Notes: generated by a model from the sequence alone, not told the origin. A stretch of 13,289 nucleotides of DNA from an uncultured Collinsella sp. (GCA_902465015.1 CABQLK010000055.1:1-13289), one strand, 5' to 3'. Shown: positions 1 through 6,494, counted from the stretch's first letter. Numbers and translations are program-made.

Positions 1-57
1 GTCTTTATTGGCTGAAGACCTCTGGCGACAGAGGGCTTTCGCACGCTGGGAGGGAAA

Positions 58-2007
58 ATGAGGAAAACTCACCCCGTCAACGCGCTCAAGAAGCTAGGCA
101 TAGGCCTCGCCTTTGGAGCTGCAACCATCATGTCCATGCCGACGTCTGCGCTCGCCTGCACGCAGATCTACATGGGCGGCAAGCTCACGGCGGACGGCAA
201 CACGTACTACGGCCGCGCCGAGGACTTTGGCAAGCGCTATCTTAAGCACTACGGCATCGAACCTGCCCACGAACCTGGCTTTAAGTACAGCTCGATTGAA
301 TCTGCTTTTGAATACACTTCGAACAAGCCTACCTATCGCTACAGCTATGTACGCGACCACCCCTCCAACTGGATGGGTCGCACCGACGCCTACTCCGAGG
401 CCGGCATCAACGAGAAGGGCGTCTCCTGCTCCGCCACGCTAAGCACCTCCTATAACGAGGAGGCCGCTGCAGCAGACCTCATCGATGAGGAAGTGGGTCT
501 GGGCGAGTACAGTTACGGCAGCATCATCCTGGGCGAGAGCGCCACGGCCCGCGAGGGCGTCGAGCTCCTCGGCAGCCTGATCGATGATCAAGGCGTCTGC
601 ACCAACGACCAGATCATCATCGCCGACAACAACGAGACCTGGCTGTTCGCCACACTTTCCGCCCATCAGTGGATCGCCATGAAGCTCGCTGACGACGTCG
701 CGTCGCTCAACCCTAATATCGGGAGCCTCAACTACGATGTCGACCTCAATGACACCGAGAATTGCCTCCACTCTGAAAAGATCCAATCCATGCCCGAAGA
801 AAAGGGTTTCGCCAAATACTCCGCTGACGGCAAATTCGATGTCGCCCAAACGTATGGCGAAAGCCTCGCCGATTCCGGCGTAAACCAGTGGTCCCGCTAT
901 GTGCAAGGCCGCGATTATTTTGGTAGTCAGCTGACCAAAGGCACAGATTACGACATTATCACAGTAAAGGAGAAAGGAAAACCTGACCAAAAGGGAGCCA
1001 TGGTCAGCGAAATCCAGCCCCTGTTCTTCAAGCCTGGCAAGTCTGGTTGGAGCACTTTCGAGTTGATTCGCGCCTTCGGCAACCGCGGCGAGAACGTCCC
1101 TGGCCTCAACGCGAACACTGATGGTGTTTATTGCATCGGCAGCGAGCGCAACACCGAGATCAACCTCTTCCAGATTCGTCGCGGGTATGACCCCGAAGTC
1201 GCTACCATCCAGTGGGAAATGCTCTCCCGCGCCGCGTACTCCGTCGCCATCCCGTTGTACTCCGCTCTGATAACTGAGGTCAGCCCGTACTTCAGCGATC
1301 AGACCGTCTCCTTCGATCACTGCAAACAGACTGACGTCGTGTACAACGAGGAGCCCGAGAACTCAATCAACTACGTCCTCATGGACATCAGCTCGCTCTG
1401 CTTTGAGAACCCTGACACCCTTGGTATCAGCGTCCGTGCCTACCTCGATGCGCTCCAGAACGAGCTCATCGAGCAGAACAAGGAAGTCGACACCGCCATG
1501 CTGGCCAAGACGACCACCGAGGGCCGCACTGCCCTGGCCAACAAGGCCGGCAAGGCTGCTACCGAGAACACCTACAAGAAGTGCAAGGCACTGCTCCAGG
1601 AGATGCGCGCCTATCAGAAGGCCGAAAACTTCGACCAGCCCTTCACCCCGAGCGACCTGGACACCGAGACCAACGGCCTCAAGGTGTCCATCACCTACGC
1701 CAAAGACGCTCTTGCCACCGACCCGGTAACCCCGGATCAGCCTGGCACTCCCGAGCAGCCTGGTACTCCTGAGCAGCCCGGTACCCCCGAGCAGCCCGCT
1801 AAGCCCGAGCAGCCCACCACCAAGCCCGAGAAGCCTGGAAAGTCGGACACCACGACCACGGTAACCACCAACAAGACGAACACCAAGGGCGGCCTGCCCA
1901 CCACTGGCGATCGTTTTGATGGCCGCGTGGTGGCTGCATTCGCCATCGCTGGCGTTGCCGTCATCTCCGCGGGCGGTTACTTCCTCTACCGTCGCAATAA
2001 GGAGTAA
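58..2007 (+). CDS. Sortase-anchored family C69 (Ntn-hydrolase) dipeptidase
   Basis: Predicted cell-wall-attached dipeptidase of peptidase family C69 (649 aa). The N-terminus has a basic start and hydrophobic core ending in ALA-C, so signal peptidase cleavage after Ala33 would expose Cys34. In this family the mature N-terminal Cys is the catalytic nucleophile, so export and activation would coincide. The sequence after Cys34 (CTQIYMG, then a GRAEDF motif) is typical of C69 enzymes. The catalytic part runs to about residue 560. It is followed by a Pro-rich PEQPGT stalk, an LPTTG sorting motif at 613-617, a hydrophobic segment and an RRNKE tail, which is a complete sortase signal. Shine-Dalgarno GGGAGGG lies 3 nt before the ATG, slightly close. 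The promoter is not visible and may lie outside the window. Likely role: release of amino acids from dipeptides at the surface; the exact substrate cannot be read from sequence. Confidence 0.92.
   Translation: MRKTHPVNALKKLGIGLAFGAATIMSMPTSALACTQIYMGGKLTADGNTYYGRAEDFGKRYLKHYGIEPAHEPGFKYSSIESAFEYTSNKPTYRYSYVRDHPSNWMGRTDAYSEAGINEKGVSCSATLSTSYNEEAAAADLIDEEVGLGEYSYGSIILGESATAREGVELLGSLIDDQGVCTNDQIIIADNNETWLFATLSAHQWIAMKLADDVASLNPNIGSLNYDVDLNDTENCLHSEKIQSMPEEKGFAKYSADGKFDVAQTYGESLADSGVNQWSRYVQGRDYFGSQLTKGTDYDIITVKEKGKPDQKGAMVSEIQPLFFKPGKSGWSTFELIRAFGNRGENVPGLNANTDGVYCIGSERNTEINLFQIRRGYDPEVATIQWEMLSRAAYSVAIPLYSALITEVSPYFSDQTVSFDHCKQTDVVYNEEPENSINYVLMDISSLCFENPDTLGISVRAYLDALQNELIEQNKEVDTAMLAKTTTEGRTALANKAGKAATENTYKKCKALLQEMRAYQKAENFDQPFTPSDLDTETNGLKVSITYAKDALATDPVTPDQPGTPEQPGTPEQPGTPEQPAKPEQPTTKPEKPGKSDTTTTVTTNKTNTKGGLPTTGDRFDGRVVAAFAIAGVAVISAGGYFLYRRNKE
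1741..1812 (+). repeat. Four 18-bp tandem repeats coding the PEQPGT stalk
   Basis: Four consecutive 18-bp units start at 1741, 1759, 1777 and 1795 and encode imperfect P-G-T-P-E-Q hexapeptides; the fourth reads P-A-K-P-E-Q. They lie between the enzyme domain and the LPTTG motif and form a wall-spanning spacer. Third positions differ between units, so the array is not freshly expanded, but its copy number could vary between strains. Confidence 0.85.
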
Positions 2008-2018
2008 CGTCTTAGCTG

Positions 2019-2066
2019 AGCGGGCAAGGCAGCAATGGCAGCCTCGCCCGCTTAGCCCGCTCTTTT
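2019..2066 (+). terminator. Terminator after the C69 dipeptidase
   Basis: AGCGGGC (2019-2025) pairs with GCCCGCT (2046-2052), and AGGC (2027-2030) with GCCT (2041-2044), across one mismatch and a 10-nt loop. A short T run (2062-2065) follows after a few more bases. The stem is strong but the T tract is offset, so termination efficiency is uncertain. Confidence 0.6.
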
Positions 2067-2070
2067 GACC

Positions 2071-2109
2071 GGCGGGAAACCCGCCTGAAATCTTTTCAAA
2101 AAAGATTTC
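2071..2109. repeat. Two adjacent perfect hairpins between terminator and trp-leader promoter
   Basis: GGCGGG-AAA-CCCGCC occupies 2071-2085. Immediately after it, GAAATCTTTT (2087-2096) and AAAAGATTTC (2100-2109) form a perfect 10-bp stem with a 3-nt loop. The first hairpin followed by the TCTTTT segment could be a back-up terminator. The second is AT-rich and ends about 20 bp upstream of the -10 box, where a -35 element or operator would lie, so it could instead bind a repressor of the transporter promoter. Role inferred. Confidence 0.55.
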
Positions 2110-2127
2110 CCCGCACACACTTTGCTG

Positions 2128-2136
2128 TGCTATAGT
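2128..2136 (+). promoter_or_regulatory. Extended -10 promoter of the trp-leader/ECF operon
   Basis: TGC-TATAGT (-10 hexamer 2131-2136) matches an extended -10 promoter. No good -35 box lies 16-18 bp upstream, as expected for extended -10 promoters. The predicted transcript start near 2143 leaves a 5' untranslated region of about 50 nt before the leader peptide. Confidence 0.6.
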
Positions 2137-2194
2137 GCAGCGCAACAGCAACTAGGTGCGACCGCGCCACGGCATCACGAAAGGAGCCACCAAC

Positions 2195-2263
2195 ATGAAG
2201 AACACGATGAAGTCTCTCAACAACTGGTGGTGGCGTGATGCGAATACGATCGGTCGACAGTGA
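2195..2263 (+). CDS. Trp-rich leader peptide (22 aa)
   Basis: A short reading frame of 22 codons plus TGA, reading MKNTMKSLNN, then WWW, then RDANTIGRQ. Three consecutive TGG codons lie at 2225-2233. A good Shine-Dalgarno AAGGAG (2181-2186) sits 8 nt before the ATG. Runs of codons for the regulated amino acid just upstream of an intrinsic terminator are the hallmark of ribosome-mediated attenuation, as in trp operon leaders. The peptide itself probably has no function beyond being translated: ribosomes stalling at the Trp codons when charged tRNA-Trp is scarce would favour read-through into the transporter genes downstream. Confidence 0.9.
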   Translation: MKNTMKSLNNWWWRDANTIGRQ

Positions 2264-2362
2264 GTCCCTCACGCCTGTTTTTGCGCTCTAGGTGATTGGA
2301 AGGCCTCCGGTTTCGACCGGGGGCCTTTTTCTATCTCGAGCCCGATCGCATTCGCATCACGC
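2233..2362. repeat. Long inverted repeat bracketing the attenuator terminator
   Basis: Arms 2233-2253 (inside the leader peptide, just after the Trp codons) and 2342-2362 (past the terminator) are complementary at 20 of 21 positions; the one mismatch is A2246 against C2349. After a 2-nt bulge, TCGA at 2254-2257 and 2336-2339 can add four pairs. The enclosed 88 bp hold the leader stop codon and the terminator. This is far longer than chance would give. It may be an RNA long-range stem or a DNA inversion site. Confidence 0.8.
2302..2330 (+). terminator. Attenuator terminator (intrinsic)
   Basis: GGCCTCCGGT (2302-2311) and ACCGGGGGCC (2316-2325) form a 10-bp stem with one G-U pair and a TTCG tetraloop, directly followed by TTTTT (2326-2330). 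It lies 38 nt after the leader stop codon and 77 nt before the S-component start, the position expected of an attenuator terminator. Confidence 0.92.
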
Positions 2363-2407
2363 GCCTCCGCTTTTCTCTTGCACTCCCCTTCCGAAAGGAT
2401 TTTCACC

Positions 2408-2980
2408 ATGTCTCAGAACACCGCCGCCACCCAGCCCCGCACCGTCCAGACCGCCGACCGCGGCAAACTCGATGTCCGCGCCCTCGTCCTGCTTGCCATC
2501 CTGCTCGCCGCCGGCTTCATCCTCAACTTCACCGTCGGCAAGGCCATCTCGGGCATCTCGGGCGGCATGATCAGCCCCGAGTTCATCATCTCGGCCTTCT
2601 GCCTCACCATCCTGGTCGTTCGCCCCAACATCGGCCAGGCGCTCGTTATTGGCCTCATCTCGGCTGCCGTGATCCAGATCACCACCACTTCGCCGTTCGT
2701 CGATTTTGCCGCCGAGGGCATCGCCGCCATGCTCATGGCCGGCATCGTCAACGCCGCTGGCAAGAACGGTCAGGTCAAGCCCGCCATCGCCATTGTCGCA
2801 ACCTTCCTGACCACCTTTGTCTCCGGCGTCATCTTCATGATCATCAAGATGGCCATGCTCGGCGTGGTCGGCGAGCTCGCCGCCGCCATGCTGCCCGTCG
2901 TCGCCATGACCGCCGTCTTTAACGCCATTCTGGTCGGCGCCCTCTATCTGCCCATCCAGAAGGCCCTGAAGCTCAACTAA
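2408..2980 (+). CDS. ECF transporter S component, predicted tryptophan-specific
   Basis: A 190-aa very hydrophobic membrane protein, probably the substrate-binding S subunit of an energy-coupling-factor (ECF) importer. After a polar N-terminus of about 22 residues come about six membrane segments (roughly 24-45, 57-72, 76-95, 101-116, 124-148, 156-180). A SPEFIISAFCL stretch (56-66) and an IQITTTSP loop (89-96) resemble S components annotated for amino acids. ATG 2408 is chosen because GAAAGGA (2392-2398) precedes it at normal spacing; an upstream in-frame ATG at 2378 lacks such a site. It is the first structural gene after the Trp attenuator and is followed by the ATPase and T genes, so it belongs to a self-contained cassette. 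Family assignment is fairly firm; tryptophan as substrate is inferred from the leader. Confidence 0.8.
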   Translation: MSQNTAATQPRTVQTADRGKLDVRALVLLAILLAAGFILNFTVGKAISGISGGMISPEFIISAFCLTILVVRPNIGQALVIGLISAAVIQITTTSPFVDFAAEGIAAMLMAGIVNAAGKNGQVKPAIAIVATFLTTFVSGVIFMIIKMAMLGVVGELAAAMLPVVAMTAVFNAILVGALYLPIQKALKLN

Positions 2981-3026
2981 CCCACAGTGCCCCATCGGTA
3001 AAGACTGTCCCAAACGGCTAGCTTTT

Positions 3027-3066
3027 GGGGACGTTCTTAAACGACTAGTCATGTAAGAACGTCCCC
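3027..3066. repeat. 13-bp perfect inverted repeat in the S-ATPase gap
   Basis: GGGGACGTTCTTA (3027-3039) and TAAGAACGTCCCC (3054-3066) are perfectly complementary; the 14-nt loop contains the palindrome GACTAGTC. A competing hairpin, GTCCCAAA (3007-3014) with TTTGGGGAC (3024-3032), uses part of the same arm. No T tract follows, so it is not a standard terminator. It ends 9 nt before the ATPase Shine-Dalgarno. It may be a dispersed REP-like palindrome or an mRNA processing or stability element that sets S-subunit level apart from the other subunits. Confidence 0.75.
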
Positions 3067-3086
3067 GATGACTATGAAAGGTATCC

Positions 3087-4838
3087 ATGGAAACGATCAT
3101 CAACGTCGACGATGTCTCGTTCTCCTATGGCACGCAGACCGAGCAGGCGCTTAAGCATATCTCGCTCGGCGTGAACAGGGGAGATTTTATCGGCATTATC
3201 GGGCCTTCGGGCGCCGGCAAGTCCACACTTGCCGCCTGCCTGTCGGGAGCCGTACCCCACCATTACACTGGCACGTTCTTTGGCTCCGTCACTGTCGACG
3301 GCAACGACACCTGTGAAGTTTCGCTCACCGATGTATCGCAGATCGTCGGCAGCGTGTTGCAGGACATCGACACGCAAATGGTCGCCTCGGTCGTCGAGGA
3401 CGAGATGCTTTTTGGCCTGGAGAACTTTGGCGTTCCGCACGACCAGATCGAGCAACGTGTGAGCGAGACGCTCGAGACCGTCGGTATCAGCGACCTGCGC
3501 GACCGCAAGATCGCCACGCTTTCGGGCGGCCAAAAGCAAAAGGTTGCCATCGCCGCCATCCTCGCTATGCGTCCGCGTGTGCTCGTGCTCGACGAACCCA
3601 CCGCGGCGCTCGACCCCGCCAGCTCCACGCTGGTCTTCGAGACCCTACGCGAGGCCAACCGCGCACTCGGCATCACCATCGTCGTCGTTGAGCAAAAAGT
3701 CGCCCTGCTTTCGGAGTACTGTAACCGCGTGCTGGTGCTCAATCATGGCGAAATCGCGCTACAGGGCGAGCCGCATGAGGTCTTCGCGCACACCGATGAG
3801 CTCCGCGCCATCGGCGTCGATTGCCCGCGTGTCACGCGCATTTTCAACAGCCTCGAGGCCGATGGCCTGGCCAGCGGCACTCCCTGTTTGGATGTTGATG
3901 AGGCTGAGCGCCTGATTACGGGCATCGTCGACCCCGCACACGCAAGCAGCGACACTCAGGCACCCGCCGGCTCACCGCACGCACCGTCGTTGCGCCCGCG
4001 CGCCAAGGACGCCGAGCCCGTGCTCACCTTCGATCACGTTGAGTTTGCCTATCTCAATGGCGGCGCCGCCGTCCACGACCTCAACCTGACCCTCTATCCC
4101 GGCGAGCTCGTGGGCATCGTCGGTCAAAACGGCGCCGGCAAGACCACGCTCACCAAGCTGCTCACAGGCCTGCTTAAGCCCGCCTCGGGCAGCGTGCGCG
4201 TCACGGGACTGGATACCGCAGCCGTTCCCACGAGCCGCATCGCCCGCGAAGTCGCAACCCTCTTCCAAAACCCCGACCGCCAGATCTGCAAGGACACCGT
4301 GCTCGACGAGGTCGCCTTTGGCCTGGAGCTTGCCGGCATCGACCGCGCCGAGGCGCTGCGTCGCGCCCAGCTCGTCATCGACCGCTTTGGCTTGCCGGCC
4401 GACGAGGCGCCCTTCTCGCTCTCGCGCGGTCAGCGCCAGATGGTGGCACTCGCCTCCGTCGTGGTCGTAGAGCCCAAAATCGTGGTGCTCGACGAGCCCA
4501 CGAGCGGCCTTGACTACCGCGAGTGCATGACCGTGATGGAAACGGTGCGCACCATGGCCGAGCGCGGCTGCGCTGTAATCATGGTCTGCCACGACATGGA
4601 AGTCGTCTCCGACTTTGCCGAGCGCATTGTGGTAATGGCCGACGGCCGCATCCTCGAGCGCGGCCGCACGCACGAGCTGTTCTCGGACATCGAGCTCATG
4701 CAGCGCGCCTACGTTGAGCCGCCCCAGGTCATAGAGCTTTCTCGTCGTCTGGCATCCTCCGTCTCTCCCGCCTTTGCACAGGTGAGCGAGGTCACTGATA
4801 TCGTTCGCATTACCGAGGGGATGGTCCACCGTGGTTAA
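3087..4838 (+). CDS. ECF transporter ATPase, fused EcfA1-EcfA2 type
   Basis: A 583-aa protein with two ABC ATPase domains in one chain, which energises the ECF importer at the inner membrane face. Domain 1: Walker A GPSGAGKS (39-46), Q-loop Gln92, signature LSGGQ (145-149), Walker B VLVLDE (165-170). Domain 2: Walker A GQNGAGKT (346-353), Q-loop Gln394, variant signature LSRGQ (445-449), Walker B IVVLDE (465-470), switch His502. A polar linker of about 25 residues (286-310) joins them. The switch position of domain 1 reads VEQK, with Gln203 where His is usual, so the two ATP sites may be unequal. GAAAGG (3076-3081) precedes the ATG. The 3' end overlaps the ecfT start by 8 nt, which suggests translational coupling. 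Confidence 0.92.
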   Translation: METIINVDDVSFSYGTQTEQALKHISLGVNRGDFIGIIGPSGAGKSTLAACLSGAVPHHYTGTFFGSVTVDGNDTCEVSLTDVSQIVGSVLQDIDTQMVASVVEDEMLFGLENFGVPHDQIEQRVSETLETVGISDLRDRKIATLSGGQKQKVAIAAILAMRPRVLVLDEPTAALDPASSTLVFETLREANRALGITIVVVEQKVALLSEYCNRVLVLNHGEIALQGEPHEVFAHTDELRAIGVDCPRVTRIFNSLEADGLASGTPCLDVDEAERLITGIVDPAHASSDTQAPAGSPHAPSLRPRAKDAEPVLTFDHVEFAYLNGGAAVHDLNLTLYPGELVGIVGQNGAGKTTLTKLLTGLLKPASGSVRVTGLDTAAVPTSRIAREVATLFQNPDRQICKDTVLDEVAFGLELAGIDRAEALRRAQLVIDRFGLPADEAPFSLSRGQRQMVALASVVVVEPKIVVLDEPTSGLDYRECMTVMETVRTMAERGCAVIMVCHDMEVVSDFAERIVVMADGRILERGRTHELFSDIELMQRAYVEPPQVIELSRRLASSVSPAFAQVSEVTDIVRITEGMVHRG

Positions 4839-5577
4839 CGTCATCGACTATATGCCGGGCGATACACTGCTGCACCGCTTGAACCCGGTCGTCAAACTGG
4901 GCCTTGCCGCCGCCATCATCATCGGCATCTTCCTGTCCGACACCTACGTGGCGCTGTTGGGCTTTTTGGCGCTCACCCTTGCACTGGGCGCCTACGCCAG
5001 CGTCGCCGACCGTCTGCTCGCACTGCTCAAGCTGCTGATTCCGCTCGCGCTCATCATGCTGGTGCTTCAGCTTGCCTTTATGCGCGACGGCAACATGGTG
5101 TGGGGCTTTATCACCGACACGGGCCTCATTACCGGATCGAAGGCCTGCCTACGCCTGTTGGGCGTGGCGCTGCCACTCATCCTCATGCTTATGGTGACCA
5201 AGCTCAACGACCTCGCCAACGCCTGCGTCGAGGTGCTGCACGTGCCATATCGCTATGCCTTCACCTTTACCACGGCACTGCGCTTTGTGCCGGTATTTGG
5301 CCAGGAAATGAACGCCATCATGGAGGCACAGACTGCACGCGGCGTCGAATACGACACTAAGAATCCCGTCAAGAAACTCAAGCTTATGCTGCCGCTGTGC
5401 GTGCCACTACTTATCTCGAGCGTGGGCAAGACCGATGCCACCGCGCTTGCCGCCGAGCAGCGCGGCTTCTACCTGCGCACGCGCGCGAGCTCGTATAAGC
5501 GCTACCCCATCAAAGGCCTGGATATCGCCGTACTTATCACCAGCATCGCCCTTATCGCCATCGGCTTCCTGTTCTAG
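4831..5577 (+). CDS. ecfT: ECF transporter transmembrane subunit EcfT
   Basis: A 248-aa integral membrane coupling subunit linking the S component to the ATPases. Hydrophobic segments lie near 20-36, 38-58, 66-84, 106-124 and 228-248. The cytoplasmic coupling region carries an Ala-Arg-Gly motif (169-171, in EAQTARG) and a second motif degenerated to Glu-Gln-Arg-Gly (209-212, in AAEQRGFYL); EcfT proteins use two such motifs to grip the ATPase grooves. The start is GTG 4831 inside the end of the ATPase gene, with GAGGGG (4815-4820) 10 nt upstream. It is the last gene of the operon. Length and motif placement fit the family well. Confidence 0.9.
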   Translation: MVNVIDYMPGDTLLHRLNPVVKLGLAAAIIIGIFLSDTYVALLGFLALTLALGAYASVADRLLALLKLLIPLALIMLVLQLAFMRDGNMVWGFITDTGLITGSKACLRLLGVALPLILMLMVTKLNDLANACVEVLHVPYRYAFTFTTALRFVPVFGQEMNAIMEAQTARGVEYDTKNPVKKLKLMLPLCVPLLISSVGKTDATALAAEQRGFYLRTRASSYKRYPIKGLDIAVLITSIALIAIGFLF

Positions 5578-5605
5578 TTCACCACCGACAGCAACCGCCC
5601 AACGC

Positions 5606-5643
5606 AAAAGGCCTCGGCTCGCACCAAACGAGCCGAGGCCTTT
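5606..5643. terminator. Strong bidirectional terminator after ecfT
   Basis: GGCCTCGGCTCG (5610-5621) and CGAGCCGAGGCC (5629-5640) form a perfect 12-bp stem with a 7-nt loop. AAAA flanks it upstream and TTT downstream, so it can act on both strands. It lies between the convergent ecfT and racemase genes. Confidence 0.9.
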
Positions 5644-5675
5644 ACTGTTTCACCAGATAAAACCTACCAAAATTA

Positions 5676-5696
5676 ACCTGTCCCTTTTTGACAGGT
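5676..5696. repeat. ACCTGTC/GACAGGT palindrome
   Basis: ACCTGTC (5676-5682) and GACAGGT (5690-5696) form a 7-bp perfect stem around CCTTTTT. Read on the minus strand the hairpin is followed by TAATTTT, so it could help terminate the racemase transcript that ends beside it. The GGGACAGGT core looks like the short dispersed palindromes I recall from Coriobacteriia intergenic regions; that link is from memory and untested here. Confidence 0.5.
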
Positions 5697-5702
5697 CGGA
5701 AG

Positions 5703-6449
5703 CTAGAGGCGGTAGGGGGCGCCGCTGCGGATGATGGATTCGCGCACCAGGACATCCATGGCGTCGAGGGTGATCTCGGGCATCTCTCGGTACTTTTGCA
5801 GCACCGAGAGCTCGGTGCAGGCCAGAATGACGCGGTCGCAGCCGCTACGGGCGAACTCCCACATCACGCGGTCGAACTTATCCATATCGGGCTCACGTCC
5901 GGCCTTCACATCATCGTAGATAAGGGACATCACATCGTTCTGACGTTTCTCGCTGGGATAGACGACCTCAACACCCGCAGCCTTACATTCGCGGCCGTAG
6001 ACACCCGCGCCCACGGTTCCGTCGGTGCCCATGATGCCAATCTTGTGCACCGGCTCGGCCGGCATACTCAGGTTGGGGTCGAACTCGCACTCCCCCATCA
6101 CCGCACCGGCCAGAGCATAGCGCACCGACTCACGCGGCATGTGGATAATCGGCACCTTCGTAAACGACTGGATCTGGTCATAGAAGTAGTGTGACGTGTT
6201 GCAGGGAATGGCAATGTGTGCACAGCCCAGCGACTCGAGTGCCTGGGCACACTCTTTCATGGTCGCCAGCAGCTTGGCATGCTCGCCGGTCTTAATGGCC
6301 AACGTGCGGTCGGGCATGGTCGACTTGGAGAGCACCACCATGTCGATATGTTCCTGATCGCAGGCAGCAGCCGTATGACGCACCACCTGGTCGTAGTAAT
6401 ACGACGTGGCCTCGGCGCCCATGCCGCCGATAACTCCCAGCTTTTCCAT
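5703..6449 (-). CDS. Aspartate/glutamate racemase family protein
   Basis: A 248-aa cytoplasmic amino-acid racemase of the PLP-independent two-cysteine family. The N-terminus MEKLGVIGGMGAEAT is typical. The two catalytic cysteines are Cys83 (IPCNTSHYF) and Cys211 (ACTELSVL), both in canonical contexts. ATG 6449 is chosen over the longer in-frame start at 6533 because AAGGAGG lies 5 nt before it and the extension overlaps the promoter and hairpins. The gene follows an ATP-grasp gene related to D-aspartate ligase, so the likely reaction is L-Asp to D-Asp for the peptidoglycan bridge. Glutamate racemase (MurI) is less likely given this context, but sequence alone does not settle the substrate. 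Confidence 0.88.
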   Translation of the reverse strand: MEKLGVIGGMGAEATSYYYDQVVRHTAAACDQEHIDMVVLSKSTMPDRTLAIKTGEHAKLLATMKECAQALESLGCAHIAIPCNTSHYFYDQIQSFTKVPIIHMPRESVRYALAGAVMGECEFDPNLSMPAEPVHKIGIMGTDGTVGAGVYGRECKAAGVEVVYPSEKRQNDVMSLIYDDVKAGREPDMDKFDRVMWEFARSGCDRVILACTELSVLQKYREMPEITLDAMDVLVRESIIRSGAPYRL

Positions 6450-6471
6450 CGCCGCCTCCTTGGTGACGCTT

Positions 6472-6491
6472 GCGCAATTGCGCGTATCATA
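6472..6491 (-). promoter_or_regulatory. Racemase promoter -10 with adjacent palindromic operator
   Basis: On the minus strand TATGAT (6491-6486) is a near-consensus -10 box. Two bases downstream lies the perfect 12-bp palindrome GCGCAATTGCGC (6472-6483), at the expected transcript start. A palindrome overlapping +1 is a common repressor-site arrangement. The -35 region is GC-rich and weak, so the promoter may need help or be weak. Confidence 0.5.
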
Positions 6492-6494
6492 CCC

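Larger units (their letters stand above)
2172..2330 (+). promoter_or_regulatory. Tryptophan attenuator leader RNA with competing pairings
   Basis: Alternative pairings visible by eye: GGCGTGA at the last Trp codon (2232-2238) with TCACGCC (2269-2275), a region 1:2 pairing; GCATCACG upstream of the leader Shine-Dalgarno (2172-2179) with CGTGATGC (2234-2241); and TCGGTCGA (2250-2257) with TCGACCGG (2313-2320, one G-U pair), which overlaps the terminator loop and 3' arm and is therefore a candidate antiterminator. A ribosome halted on the Trp codons leaves 2250-2257 free, whereas one at the stop codon covers it, which is the logic expected of attenuation. The pairings are seen in the sequence; which of them form is inferred. 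Confidence 0.75.

Noticed and set aside
148..162. Possible lipobox at Cys34 of the C69 protein
   Set aside because: Position -3 is Ala, not Leu, and the protein carries a C-terminal sortase signal; ALA-C fits signal peptidase I plus N-terminal nucleophile processing.
439..1320. 293-aa minus-strand frame within the C69 gene, and a similar 290-aa frame at 3972-4844
   Set aside because: Both are antisense shadows of well-supported genes in GC-rich DNA.
2296..2922. 208-aa plus-strand frame overlapping the S component
   Set aside because: Arg/His/Pro-rich out-of-frame translation starting within the attenuator region; the real frame is the hydrophobic S component with its own ribosome site at 2392-2398.
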